The notes beneath the pieces were generated by a model. That model worked only from the letters and a program-made list of their open reading frames with translations. It ran no database searches and was not told the origin of the DNA. From positions 16,001 through 80,000 of the forward strand of contig JAQFVV010001068.1 in the NCBI GenBank assembly GCA_028023455.1: a stretch of 64,000 bases of DNA, written 5' to 3'. Positions 25,250 to 39,036 of the stretch are shown piece by piece (position 1 is the stretch's first letter; each line of letters opens with the position of its first letter). The stretch comes from Epiperipatus broadwayi. Taxonomy: Eukaryota > Onychophora > Udeonychophora > Euonychophora > Peripatidae. A program made the position numbers and the translations under genes.

Positions 25250-26610
25250 TTTCCTTGCAGCAGACCTAGCCTGTTAGACGGCTTAAATATAACTAAAATA
25301 AATTGCTATTTTGTTTTTCTTATAATTAATAATAAAATGATTTTTTTTAAAAAAACTGTTAAATATATTCTTTAAATAATTAAAATCATTTTTGTAATTA
25401 ATTTTTTGTTAAAATTCGAAAATAATTTTACATCATACCATACAAAATTAAATAAAGTCATGCACTTAATTTTTAAAAAAAATGTTTTGATTTTAAAAAC
25501 ATTATTAAAAAAGCTATATTTAAAAATGGGATTTTATAGATAAAATTCTATTCGTTTTCTTACATTAAATATGTATTAATCAATTTTAGTATGATTAAAA
25601 AAAACTTTTGTAATGACATGCAATAATTAAACTAAAAATTTTAAAATATTTAGTTATTTGTTATTGAAGAGAAAAAAATCATGTGACTTCTTCTAACCAA
25701 TCGAATGCTAACTTAAAATGAATTAAAATCATTTTAAAAAGCTTTTTACTAATAATCAAAATTATTATAAAACAATCGTGATTAAATGTTGTTGAAATAT
25801 GCGCCATTGTAAAAAAAATCAGTTTAAAATTTCATATAATTATTATGATTAAATTCTAGTTTGAATATTAATGTAATTTCATTTTTTGTTAACATGTATA
25901 CCGTATGTGTGTACATATATATCAGTCCTCTCCTATGTGGTTTAATGTAATGGTAGAGTTTTGGATGTAATGAGCTGGAAGTTTCACTTTCAGTGCTTGA
26001 ATTTCATATGACCTCTTGAGCAACTAACTAACTTTGATTAATTTATTTTAATGGAATGTTCTGAAAAAATATATACAATGAGAGCCTGGCTATTTGAAAT
26101 TTGTACAATTTATTTTTTAACTTATAATTCAGACACACAATAGGTTGAAACTCTGATCTCAGAAGATTGGCTTATATAATGATAAGCTGTAAGACTTCAC
26201 ATTTTTTAAATTGATGCTCACAGGCGAGTGTGTGAAAATTCATAAAAAGTGCATGACTGAAGGTTCGTTACTTTCTTTATACTATTATTTATCTAAATAT
26301 AAAAATTAAAAATTTAATTATGAACTAAATTAATTACAAGTTGCAAATAAAAATATATATAATTAGTACATGAAATGTCAGTGATGTCCAATATTTTTTT
26401 AATGTATGATAATAATTAAATGTTATATAAATTATAAATTCGAAGCAAAGATTATCTTCATATTGTTTGATTTTGATAAAAGAAAAAAAAACGTTGTTCC
26501 AAAAGACAGTTTTTTTCATTAATTTTTATTTTTTTTATTTTTTCCACTATTGTTTATTTTTAAAATCATATTTTGTACTATCTAATTGATAAATTATATA
26601 AATATTAAAT
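25250..26610. other. Mostly gene-free; one tRNA-like relic
   Basis: Very AT-rich. At about 25937-26025 a tRNA-like relic reads GTAATGGTAGAG (A-box-like), then TGCTTGAATTTC (decayed B box) about 50 bp later; a similar trace lies at 26622-26672. No coding sequence. Confidence 0.35.
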
Positions 26611-26954
26611 AAAATAATTGAATGGTAGGTCACAGATTTGAGCATTGATTCAGAGAGATCAAGTCCAATCAGGCAGTAAAAATTGAAAATTAAAATATAT
26701 ATTAGAGGAACATGTTTATTTTCTTGTACTCTAACTTCAATTGACTACAAATTTTATATTTATCAGTTATCAAATAAGAAATAAAAATGTATTTATGTTT
26801 GTATTTTTCTCATTTAAAAAACTGAAAAGCAAAATAACCCCATCCATAAAACCATAGAATTCTTTAATATTTAACCATTACTTCAGCCATTCCAGTCTAT
26901 ACATTTTAAACAAAGTGCATGTGCATTACCTTAAAAAGGTGATTATTAGTTTAT

Positions 26955-27830
26955 TATAAATATAGATAATCAGTGCTCAGCTTTATATTAAGATAGCCAA
27001 TCTTCATACTTTAATGGACAGGCTTCAAACTATTCCAACTCACAACTCTTCAGCCTTCCATTTCATTGAAAATCTGATGATGGAACGTTCAAAGCCCTTG
27101 TTAGTGTCAAGGTTGTCATCCTACCCATGTTGAGATATTAGTCATTCCGACTCCTCATGTACAGGAGAATAACCCATTTATACATATATATGCACTGATT
27201 ATATATATGTGTGTGAGAATAGTAATCTAGACCAACTAGTTTAGCATGAATATGTATATTGGTGATTATTTATCTTCTCAACATGTGTGTGATTAGGTGG
27301 ATCAGCAATATGAGATGGCACTGAGAGTAGTGGGTCGTGTGAAAGTCTGAGTTCGAATCCTGCCTATATTTCATATATAAATGCAGGTTTAAGCCTGTGC
27401 AATGTATTAATTTATATAAATAGTGTATAAAAGGTCTGCCCATCACTCACAACATATGCATGTATAAATGGATTATTTTCCTGTACATGAGGGGTCAGAA
27501 TGATTAATATCTCAACATGGGTAGGATGATAACCTTGGCACTAACAAGGGCTTTGAAGGTTCGTCAGATTTTCAATGAAATGAAAGGCTGAAGAGTTGTG
27601 AGTTCGAATAGTTTGAAGTCTGTCCATTAAAGTATGAAGATTGACTATCTTAATATCAAGCTGAACACTGATTATATATGGGTGTGAGGATAGTAATCTA
27701 GACCAACTGATGATTTCTGGTTTAGCATGAAATATGTATATTGGCGATTATTTATCTTTTCAACATGTGTGTGATCAGGTGGGTCAGCAATATGAGATGG
27801 CACTGAGAGTAGTGGGTATCTTTGTTTACC
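26955..27830. repeat. Cluster of R1 repeats in inverted and direct copies
   Basis: About 26965-27200 and 27455-27680 are reverse complements of each other (shared TACCCATGTTGAGATATTAG, AAGCCCTTGTTAGTGTCAAG and TCTTCATACTTTAATGGACA). In addition 27185-27355 and 27670-27820 are direct copies (AATAGTAATCTAGACCAACT and GCAATATGAGATGGCACTGA). The first direct copy ends in GAGTTCGAATCC, a pol III B box. The same family forms the inverted repeat at 4166-4528 and a decayed copy at 52795-52985. Confidence 0.7.
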
Positions 27831-28203
27831 ATCTGTGATTAGACAATGACAGTTCAAATCAATAAAGATGTCCACAACTATATATCTAGATAAGTGTGTG
27901 TATATAGTTTTAAAATAGTTAAAAGAAGAAACAAAATTTGTGAAATAAAATTTATGGTTTTTATAATTATTCAAATAAGATATGCAAATATTTTTTCTTG
28001 AAAAAAAAGAAGTAAATTATTGTTTAAATATATTTAAAATGTAGTTTTATTGTAAATCTTTATTTGAAAAAAATATGTAAACAGTTTTGTGGGCAGATTA
28101 TAGATAAATTAATTAATTTGAATACTATAAAAATAACTATGGGACTTATTTATTGAAAAACACAGTTATGAAGAACTGTCCTACACTTTGAATGGGTTGG
28201 TAT

Positions 28204-29846
28204 TATAATGGTATGGTCAGATATACCCGGATGTTCTGGTTGGCAAATACATTTGAACACACAGATCAACTTTAACATCCAGCTAGTTCGTCCATAACAT
28301 ATAACCAACTTATGTCCAATCTAAAAGTGCTGGTGCACCTATCTACCATATCCCAAAGTTGATAGTGCCAAGTGCAACAGTCTGGTCCATCCACATATAT
28401 AAGAAAAAGAGAGCAAACTCGCATCTAACTACTGTCAGACCTGGGGTCTTCATGTAGGATGCTAGAGATAAAATGATGAAATACCTGACTCATGATTACA
28501 TCTATCTTTAATAGACCAACCTAAGCATAATCCATCAAATCTACATGTAATTCAAATCAGTTCATCTCACCACTCTTTTCCAAAACCATTACCTCAGATA
28601 TTCGAACTCAGGAAGAATTCGCATTCGACTTTCTTAACAGGTATGTATTTATGAAAACTATTAATCAATGATGAAAATAATATGTCCCATCTATTAGAAA
28701 GAAATAACCTCTATTTAACAATGTTCTCACAGACCTATCAAACAATAATGTGAGTGCGTGCATGTGTAAAATATTGGATATAAGATATAATGTAAGTGCT
28801 TAATTGAATGTAAATGCTGGATCAACAAAACTACAGAGATTGTGTTAATTTACAAAACTTCATAATATTTATTTATAACAAAAATAGGATATATTTAAAC
28901 ATAAAATAAATTCTTAAACAATTTAGAAAAGAAAAAATTTCAATAAAGAAAAATATTTAAAAATGCCCATAAATTACTTGGATATCTCTATGTATTTACA
29001 GTTTCTATGTCTATGATGATAATAATAAAAAAATTATTCATTAAAAATGAGATTGCTAACCCTAAGTAAATTTAACTGCAACATCAGATATAATATGCAA
29101 TTTTAATTGTGGAAAAATATATTGCTCACACAACACAGAATATGATAGAAAACGATAAAGAATACTCTTTAAAAAGGGTTAGTCATTTATTCACTATATC
29201 TTAAGAAATATTATTAGTAACATATATATATAAATATTCATTCATGTGGCAACATAGCTTATACCAATAGCTTTAAAAAATAAAAAATCTCTTACCGTTA
29301 AATATTCTAGTGAAGCACTTAATTGTTTTGTGCACATTTCAATCCCAAATCTCTCAGTAGAAAGTAAATCATCTAAATTTTATTTAAAAAAATATATAGA
29401 CTTTTCAACCTTCCCCCCTCCCCTACTCTCTTGATATTTTCATATATTGGATTGTTCCCTGTATAATTAGCAATAGCTTTTTCCAAATATAAGATGAGAT
29501 AATAAATATAAATAAAAATACAAATTGATACAACAGAAAATAAAACATAATTTACAATTTCCCGTTTATATAAAGTTCTTACAGTTGATGTATTTTTTAA
29601 ATAGATGTTGAAGAACTCCAGTTTAATTTGACAGAGCATTCTGAAGGTATTTAAGTAGCAGTAGGTAGTTTGGTGTTACTCATACCATAGATTTTCATCC
29701 TGTATAAATCCCAACTTCTCAGGCAATTTTACTGTAGACAGTCATATCTTTATATTTATATGGCCATAGTGGATAGAAGAAAATGCTTCACCCCGATGAC
29801 AATTAAGCTCTTTAGCCAACATACTTCATACTTTAGCTATATATAT
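28204..29846 (-). repeat. LTR1 3' LTR, distal part
   Basis: Aligns with 42015-43655. It contains no coding sequence; the short frame 29373-29639 lies within the repeat and is not preserved as a protein in the other copy. The terminal TG of the partner copy has become TA here (TATAATGG versus TGTAATGG). Confidence 0.85.
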
Positions 29847-32800
29847 TGTGCCCTTGTCTGTAGGTCATAATAAGGTAGAAAGATCAATTATTAAAAAATT
29901 TTAAATTTTAAGTTATATTTGTATGATATATAAATAATAGTAGGATAATTATGTTTTATAGTACAATTTAAAGCTGAAAATACCTGGTATCTAAAAATGT
30001 AATAGATTATTTTAAAAGAAAACAGTTAAATAAAGCTTAAATATATCATTGCTTATGGTTGTAAAAGCTGGCCATATAAAATAACACAGCTATAAATAGT
30101 TAAAAGGTAGATTAATAATTTGAATATAATATTTTAAAACTAATAAATTAAATAAATGCTATATGTAGTGTATAATTATATTTAATAGTCAAATTTAATA
30201 GAGTATATTTTAAAATAAACTTTAGGATGGTGAGAATTATATTTGGTTCAACATTTTTTAATTATTTTCCAAATTTTTATAAAATATATTAGTTTTGGTA
30301 ATTTAGACCGAGACGTAAATAAAAAATCATTTGATAAAGTTAGTAAACACGTGACCGTATATTATATACCTTCACACACACGCTTGTTAAAATAATAATA
30401 AAAGTTTGTGAATTTGAAACTAGATATAATTGCCATCAATCATTAAAGTAAAAGTTTAAATGTTAAATATTATTTTAATAATTATTTTAAAAGCTTAAAT
30501 AATTTTTATAAAAGTATAATTGAATTTAAAAATATAGTCTAAATAATATTTTGAGACATGACATCATCAATTCTTTATTTTAAACATCTAGTCTGTTATA
30601 AAACTAAAATGGATAAATTTGTTCGCGCTAAAATAAAGTTATTAACCAATCAACGGAGGTAAATTAGCAGACAAAAATATAGGAATTATACAGAGCGGAG
30701 AGAAGGAATGTGTAAGTGAAAGAGAAAGTAACACATTTTTGTAGCTGATAACACCGTAGCTGGAAAAGTGATATAAATTTAAAATTTTGTATTTATTTTA
30801 AAAAAGTTCTTCTGTAACATATAATATATTTTGACTGTATCGATATGAATTGCTAATTTTAAAAGTTATCTTACCAGGGAAATTTATTCGAATTTAACCA
30901 AAAACCTACAGTAGAGATGGAAGTACAAGGGAAAATATCTAAATTTATTACCGAAGGAAAAATATTTGGAAATTGTCTTAATGCAAATTTATTTATGCTC
31001 AACCAAGAACTTATGATTGTCACTCAAAGAAATATAATTGGGATGCTATGCGAAATCTTAAAGGAGAAGTTACTTGTCGTCAGGAAAAAATTATGACGCA
31101 AAATTTATAAGGCTACTTTAAAGTTATTTGATTCTTCTCTATGAAAAAATTTAATATGCGTTTTATTATAAAGAAAATAATGATGAAGAAAGAGTGTTTA
31201 TCTTTTAAAGGAAAACATTATTAAAAATATAGTACAAGAATTTTGAAATAAAGAAAAAGTTATAGAAGAATATGAAAGTGCTATTATGTATTTTATGGAA
31301 AGGAGCCGAAAAACTTTATCTTATCAGAAAAAAATATTACAAAATATTCAATGGAAGAAATGCTTGATTTTAAAAATATATAAAATTAAATTACTTAATG
31401 AAAATGGATCCATGGAAATCAGAAAATTTACTGAATCTTTAAATAAAAGTACGTACAAGATGCATCGGAAAAGTCGCGCGGGAAAATATTAGCAGACAAT
31501 GGTAGAAGAGAATGTCATGAATTAATAATTATATACAATATTGTGAAAACCAAGGATTGTCGTCTATGAAGATTTATTAAACAGAGCTATTGTTTTACTT
31601 TAAAATAGAACATTAAGTGACTGAAAGAAAAAAATAAAATATTTTTTTTTAGCTTAAATATGAACAGTTCAAGAAAGTCTGGTGAAGAAGTATCGTAAAT
31701 ATAATTTAAATATTTTATTAATTTATTTTTAAATATAAAATGCTATATTAGATTAGGGAAAACATATAAACATAAATTTAATAATAATGAGATTTAAATA
31801 TAATAGCTTAATAGAATGATAGAAATATTGTTTTAAAAATAAAAAGTATGTATGGAATTTTTATATCTACAAGAATTAATGGAATGGTGAAGCCTACAGA
31901 ACACGATCGAGAAGATCAAGATCGTTTTGGTAATTTTGGTATTTATTCATAATGCATAATGTATTTTTTTTTAGATCATCTATTGATTAAGAATGACGTG
32001 TGAAAGTTTTAAAATTATAAGTACACATTTTATACAACATTAAAACATATTCTAAGATAAGAGTAATTTTAAATATGCATGCAATGAGTTATTTCAAGTA
32101 TAATTAATAATATAAGTTGTCAAAACAATTGTGTGATTCTTTTGAACTTTCATGTAACAAAGTATTAGATATTTTAAAATAGTTTGTATATGATAAATAT
32201 ACGAGAAAAGTAGTAAAAGATTTTCTTAGAGAACAGCTGTATAGTTTTGAAATAAAATGAATTTTATTATTGTTAGAAATGTAGATAAGAATTTGTCGAT
32301 GTACTGTATAGAAAAATCTAGAGAAATAAGATCGGATAGTGACTTGGTAGTACTAGTGTAGAGGAAACCAAGATGATGTTTTGCTAAGAAATAAGAAAAA
32401 TAAAGTATTTGGATCATAGTTAGTTTGTGTGATTTCAATATAGCTAACTAAGCACTATCACTGAACACATATATTTTGGACAGTGTCTTTACGTATCTTT
32501 TAAACTCTTTGATGTTATATAAAGCTGAAGAAATAGCTTTAGCATCACTCCTATAATAGAGGTGGGTAGACAGACAAAGGTCACTCCTCTATAGTGTCTT
32601 TGAATTCACTGTGCCATTATTGTCAAGGTTTATGACGGATAATATTTTAGTTATTTTGATCCTGTGCATCTATTTTCGCTATCCTTGTTTCGTGAATCTG
32701 CATCGTCAGAAAGATATTTTTTACAGAAATAATGAATAAAATAGAACTGAGGGTATGTTATCGTTCAAGTAAGAATAGTTTATTTACTGGAATGTGTTAG

Positions 32801-34404
32801 AATTGTGTAATTTTAAAAGTGAAAGTACAAAAATCATAAAGAGAGAAAGAATCATATAATACAGTTTAAAACCAATTTGGAAACGAATATAAGATTTTAA
32901 AAGAGAAATCTAAAACAAAGTTTTTTTTTAAGTGATAATAAAATTTGAATATTTTTATAATAATATTTAGAAAATGAATATTGCATGTTTGTTAAGAAAA
33001 TAATTCAATAATGTGTAATAGACATATATATTTGTGCATGGTGTGTTAATAATTGTAATTACCATCCGAAGCAAGGCTTGAATGAGTATATTAGATTAAT
33101 AAGCATTGTATAGTGAACAATAAAACGTAATATCAAATGTAGAAGAATGTTTTGAATCTGTAGGAGTCCATATAACTAATATAAAATTAGAGTTTTATGA
33201 TTTTGTAGAATGTTTACTACGAATGTAATTTTATAAAAATATAATTTTAAAAAATAGTAGGGATACAAAGTATTAGTGATAATTATAAATAAATACATTT
33301 TGTAACAAGTTAAACTAAAATAAGAAATCCAATAATAATAATACTGTACTTTCTTAAGTATTTAAAAGATGAGAATTAATTAGAAAAATAAGGAGAAGTT
33401 TAATTTTCATGTTATAAACTAGTAAAATAACTTTGTGATAGGAGAGTAAGGATATCCAATGTACATAATGTAAAATAGTATTGTTATTTGTTTTTGTTAT
33501 TAATAAACTTTGTTGTAAATTTATTATAAAGCCTTGTGTCTTCGTTATTATTTCTCCACATGGATGCATGATATTACAATACACATTTATAATGGAAACA
33601 GACATAGTTTTGCACAAAATAGGTAAACATAAAAGTGTTATAATAATTTTGAAAATTTATTTGTATGATAAAATTAAAAGATCATAATTATATCATTTAT
33701 TGGTCATAAGTTGGTTGCCACAATATTAAAAATAAATTATATGCTAATGTTACCACACGTATTTTGTTGTCGGATTATTAAAATACTGCCACGTACGTAA
33801 TTATTTATTTCATTTAGGAAGTAATAAGATCATATTATACAATTATTATTATTATTATTATTTATTATTGTTAGTTGCCGCGTAGTGAATTTATGACATA
33901 AAATGCCCTTTTCATAGTTTACTACCGTAATTTTAAATCAGTTAGAATACAATTTATGAACCTGAGATTTGATTTTATTTTATTTATTCTATTTATTTAC
34001 TTAATCTTATTTAATTGAGCTAGATTATTATTACAAAGAATATTAAGACATGATTATTATTTTAATCGTAATGAAAAGAGCTTAGAAAGTCGTAAGAATA
34101 CTATAAGTTAGTTATTTAGTATAGTAAAAGGGGGAATAGTGTTCTTATGCCATTGAGATAGTATCAGGTGGATAATATCTCAATGTAGTCTGTCTCGTTC
34201 TCCGTGTCGTCACTCCATGTCTCATGAAAATAATAAATATTTGTTAATTTATTTTTAAAAATATAACTGTACTTGTATTTTAAAAGTTAGAGCTAGTAAT
34301 CATTTTTAATTAACGCTGGATATTTCATTTGTTAAACTGAGCTAGAACCCGGAATTTAAGTATATATAAATTTTATGGAGGATATGGACGGAGGAGGAGG
34401 GCAG
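29847..34404. mobile_element. Inserted sequence inside LTR1, unidentified, 4.6 kb
   Basis: This sequence is absent from the partner LTR, which reads straight through the corresponding TATATA site (43650-43665), so it is an insertion. It starts TGTGCCCTTGTCTG and ends in a purine-rich ACGGAGGAGGAGGGCAGA, whose outer bases (AGGGCAGA) are nearly the inverse of TGTGCCCT. A CCAAT box (ACCAATCA, near 30646) and a 60-residue open piece from ATG 30917 (MEVQGKISKFITEGKIFGNC...) are followed by decayed frames to about 31500. I recognise no domain. It may be the internal region of the LTR element whose LTR follows at 34422. Confidence 0.5.
30917..31497 (+). pseudogene. Unrecognised decayed reading frame in the insertion
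   Basis: From the ATG at 30917 about 60 codons are open (including FITEGKIFGNCLNANLFM and QRNIIGMLCEILKG). After frame changes there are further pieces, one being the frame 31286-31492 (MYFMERSRKTLSYQKKIL...). The pieces are lysine-rich and could belong to a gag-like or cellular protein; I do not recognise a family. Confidence 0.25.
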
Positions 34405-34421
34405 AATATATATATATATAT

Positions 34422-37043
34422 TGTAACGGGATGAGGTGGGTGGAAATGGAGTGGATCTGTAGAATTGAACTGGGATGATGGCAAAATATCAGCACTCGCA
34501 GTCCATTTAATGAAATACAAATATCAATAATTTGAAAAGTATTATCTATAAATAAATATTTAATGATATAAGAGTATGAGATTAGAAATCTCTAAGAACA
34601 TTGTAAGATCAACCAGTTAACTCAGAAGAGCAACTACAAATATAATTATCCACCAGCATTATCAATAAATAAATATAAGTGCAAATAAATATTCAAGAGA
34701 AATAACCATCCATCATCATCATTGATGGGAATAAACAAATTAGTACAATAAATCAACAGTCCATCTTGTGGCTGGATTTGAACAATAAAAAATATAAATT
34801 AGCAGTCAATCTTGTGACTGGATTGGAAATGGGTCTTCTGTAGACCAGGCTAACTATTGAGCCTTTTCCAGCTTGGGTAATTATATAAACATGACTTGGA
34901 TCACCAGCTTAGTGCCCATCCATTAAAAATACATAAGAATCAAAAATCAAACAATAATGCTGGGACATTAGAACATGCTGATCATCATCAATGCTCAGGC
35001 CACATGTACTGGCCAACTATAAACTTAACTTCTAATAAGACTAAATTAAAAATAAAATATAGTGCATGGGCTTTAAAGAGTATTCTCTTTTGCACCAACC
35101 ATGATGAGGATTGATCATCTCTGGACGCTCAAAGCACTAAATACACATCCCCAGTCATATATTCATCCCATGCTCGAATCTAGCCCAGAGAACACAAGGT
35201 CTATGACTATATGTGAACAAGAGATGATGAAAACAATTTTTAACAATTAAATACAGGTTTATTAATAACAAAAAAAAATGATTAAGGTCTTATAAGGGTT
35301 CTGATTAGGTTTACTTAAAACCCATTCAGCACACAGGCATGTGGCTTGATACAAAATAAACATGTTTGAATTAACATTTAATTTAGAAAAATTATCAAAA
35401 TTTTACACATAAGTGTCTATCTGACATGCATTGTTATTTACAATACAATTGACATATATACACACACATATGTGCATGAATTTTCTGATTTTGATTATAA
35501 TACAAAATTTCAAATGATCACATTGAGATTTAAATAATTACTATTCAACATTTAAATTGTTACATTGATTTACATATATGTATAATAAAATATATTCAAA
35601 TTATTACTATGGTTTACATATATATGGGCACAGACATGTGATTCATAACATGCAATTAATATTTAAAAAAATGAATTGACATTTAATAATAAAAAAATTA
35701 AAAATTTACATATATGAGTGTGCTGTACACTTACTTTTATCTATTTCAACTTTTTACAATAATATTATAACCTTCTAATACATAAATTTCCTACCTATAT
35801 GTGTGTATAAACAAAATATAGATACAATTTAAAATTAGTTTCAATTTATAAGTTCTCAAAAGTATAGTCAATTTTTTGACAGGTATTTGTTGATTAATTA
35901 TCAATGTTTTTAAATTAAATTATTGAATCATCGATTCTTTACTTCTTTTTTTTTTAATATAAATTTTTCAAAATAATGTCCAAGAGGATTATTGTTCAAA
36001 AATGTCTCTTTTGCCTTTAAAATGAGATGGTCAATGAATTATTCTTGACTCTTAATTATAATTCAAGCAAAATTATTTTATATTCTTTTAAAATACAGAG
36101 ATTTTTAACCGACTTAAAATAAGATTGTTCTATATATGTCTCTTTTTATATGACTTATTTTAAAATAACTCACTGTTTATCCATGCTTTTCTGCATATAT
36201 CTGATGCAGCATATGTGTAATTAACTCTTCAGCAAGCTGGAAGATTTTTTTCTTGGTGAGTTTGGTTTTAGTGATTGTCATCATCAGGTAAAAGTATAAT
36301 CCATGTATAATGTTGGTCCATAGTTGGCCTCCCATCTGTGTAGAACTGTTCTAGGCAAGCAGCTGTCCTTTCCATGTTTAAGGCTATGAATTATAGCACA
36401 AAAAAGTGGGTCATTTTCTCCATGTGAATTCAAATTCCTGCTAAGGAAAACAGTCTATTATCTTGCCTTCAACTATATCAGTTTATGGTAGCTATTCTGC
36501 AAATTCTCTGGTCAGCTAAAACCAACTGCTGCACTTTATGAAGTTGCAGTAAAATATTGAAACCAATTTTCAGCTGACCGTTTTTACAAAAATTATTATC
36601 CAGACTGACTGATATTTTTATCAGCTCTTTTTATAAAATCATCTGAGGTGTTATAACAACACCTTGATTAAAAACAGAATTTTATTTTTATTTCTCTAAT
36701 CCCTTGGAATCTATATACATGTTTTTACTTAGGGGATTTTTAATAGATAAAAAAATTGTTTAATTAATTAAAAAAATTAAAAAATAAGTATGGTGTTTTT
36801 ACATTTCAAAATCAGAATAATAATAATAATAATACAATATTTATATTTATTCAGACCTTTTAAAAGTTTAATTTATAAAACAATATTTTAAATCAGAGTT
36901 ATTTATTTATTTCTATTTTAGTAAATGTAGAAAATATCTACTATAATTTTTGTCTGTGTTTATTTCTACTTTTTCTTTATTTTATGTATATATATATGCA
37001 CATACACTATATTAGTGTATGCTATGTAAGCGAACTGGTTACA
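34422..37043 (+). mobile_element. LTR-like block TGTAAC...GTTACA inside LTR1
   Basis: Begins TGTAACGGGATGAGG after a purine-rich tract and an (AT)n run, and ends GCGAACTGGTTACA against ATATAT. The termini are 6-bp inverted (TGTAAC/GTTACA), typical of LTRs. It includes two 24-bp near-direct repeats (CAGTCCATCTTGTGGCTGGA at 34759 and CAGTCAATCTTGTGACTGGA at 34804). The frame 34896-35114 within it has no recognisable domain. It is either a solo LTR or the 3' LTR of the preceding 4.6 kb; no matching 5' LTR is present. Confidence 0.5.
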
Positions 37044-37911
37044 ATATATAGCTTTACATGCAGTTTGCATCTAATAAAACATATATATAGACAGAATAAA
37101 GCTAAATTCAACTGTTCTAATTTCTTTTTTTTTTTCAGTTTCTTTTAAACAAAAATCATATTACTTTTTTAAAATTTAAATTGATAATTATTTCCACTTA
37201 TTTACTTAATAAATCAGCATAATGTTCCATTCATTTCTTTTACTCTTTATCCAAATGCTGAATTAGTTTTAAAAAATGTCCATTTTGTAGAAAAATATAA
37301 AAATAATAGTTCTGATAAAACACTTGTCCGATCTAATGTAGAGCAAACTGAAACAGACAATTTTTAATTGTTTCCTTTTTATCTTGGTGCTATTTCTATT
37401 GTTCAAAAAACCAGCATTCCAGTTTTTAAAATATTTTTGAATATCGATTCATTAAAAAATAACAAAACAAATTATAAAATAAATTTATAATATTATTCTT
37501 ATCTTTCTTATATTTAATTATGATTTATTTTTTATTGTTGTAATTATTGTTTTTATTTAAGTCATTGTTAATATAATTAACACAATACAATGATCAACTT
37601 ATATATACAACTATGTACAAATTTTCTATTAAGATTGATATTTTCTTAGTAATAAAATTTTATTACTAATATATATGTGCATGTTTTTATGGTCAATTAG
37701 CCATCATTCTTAAGTACTTAATAAGTAGTTATTACAGTGTTTAGAAAAAATATCAAAAATATAAAAACATTAATTTTTTTTGAAGTGTTCCAGCAAAAAC
37801 CTTTTGTTTATCTTTCTACTTGCTAATTAAAAAAAAATAAAACAAAAACATTCCATTATTTCAGATGGTTTAAGTATGTTGTTGGGGTAACAATTTTTAG
37901 CTACCTTCACA
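37044..37911 (-). repeat. LTR1 3' LTR, proximal part
   Basis: Aligns with about 43656-44517. In minus sense it is the start of the 3' LTR, TGTGAAGGTAGC, right after the purine tract. Confidence 0.85.
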
Positions 37912-37927
37912 ATTCCCCTCTCCTACA
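37912..37927 (-). promoter_or_regulatory. Polypurine tract of LTR1
   Basis: Minus strand GTGTAGGAGAGGGGAA immediately precedes the LTR's TGTGAAGG. Purine-rich tracts here prime plus-strand synthesis in LTR elements. Its position fixes the element's orientation, together with the primer-binding site at the other end. Confidence 0.75.
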
Positions 37928-38547
37928 CAAGATCAAAATTTTGCTTATAAATCAAAATTTTATCTTCTAATGAGTGTAAAGCATCTGTGACAAATCACAA
38001 CACTAACTTTCTTCCATTTCCTTCAATCTCTTAATTTCAAATACCTGTCCTGGCATTCCCTCTCTCAATAATTACATATCATTTCAAGTGAGAAACTATC
38101 TTAGGGTAATATATATATATTGCTGTTCAACTTTATGGTATGAACCTGACCATTTATGTATCTCTATACAGATGATACCCAACTTTGTTCACTAATCTCT
38201 CCTGCCCTTCTCTAGAGACTTACTGGATTTTGAGGACTATGTGAAGTAGAGTATCCATCACCATGTGTGGATTGACTCTAAAAACTGTGGTCAGTTCTAA
38301 GGTATACCAGTATGTCTACTGAAGCATACCCTCATAAATACAATAACTTAATTAATATAACTCTAACAATATTTTTTTATGTTCTCTCACTTTTTTTTAA
38401 CTTCATTATCATTTCTACTGCTAACTATTCATTGGTGATGAAATTATTTATTTCATACTATTCTATAGATGGACCAAGATATGATTTCAATATTCTTGCA
38501 TTGTATGTATCGCTAATCTCTTTTTTCATATTTAACCCAAACTATTA

Positions 38548-38766
38548 GGATCGGTCTGTTTTGTTATGACATATGATCCCTTTAGTGATATTTGTTTTCT
38601 TGGGGGTTTTATTTTGTTTTTGGTGGGAAGTTTTCATAAGCACTCTTCCTATCTGAAATTTATATGGTTTTTCCTTCTCATTCTTCTGTTTTGCTTTATT
38701 ATGTAACACTTCATGAGTTTTTTTAACTACTTCAGTATTTATGTCATGATTTACTACTGTGGGTAA
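38548..38766 (-). pseudogene. Possible integrase C-terminal remnant of LTR1
   Basis: An ATG-less open stretch on the minus strand reads VVNHDINTEVVKKTHEVLHN, then KAKQKNEKEKPYKFQIG, RVLMKTSHQKQNKTPKKTN. The pattern of a basic linker followed by F-x-I/V-G-(D)-x-V-L-x-K resembles the region after the catalytic core in Ty3/gypsy integrases. The block just upstream (39309-39037) includes KLYNTCEGPFTFIRQ, reminiscent of the GPF motif of the same region, though in the reverse of the usual order. No DDE core was found. The match is by eye and modest. Confidence 0.4.
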
Positions 38767-39036
38767 TTATATGTATATATCCATACAAATGGTATTGTTG
38801 ACTCATAGTATTATTGTGTTGAAATGACTTAATCTTTTATGACTTATGACACATGTATATGAAATCTTTGCTCCAACTGACTTTTAACATTGTTTTGAAC
38901 ATTGACATCACCATTAACTATTTTACATATATACAATAATTTAATTTTTCCTTTTTGAAAAACTATATTAGGATTCAACCATTTTCAAATAATCATTTCA
39001 CATTTCAAGTCTGCAACTTTCGAAATCCATCCCATA

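Noticed and set aside
29373-29639. 88-codon minus-strand frame with hydrophobic stretch
   Set aside because: It lies in the LTR1 repeat and the corresponding bases at about 43200-43450 are interrupted by indels.
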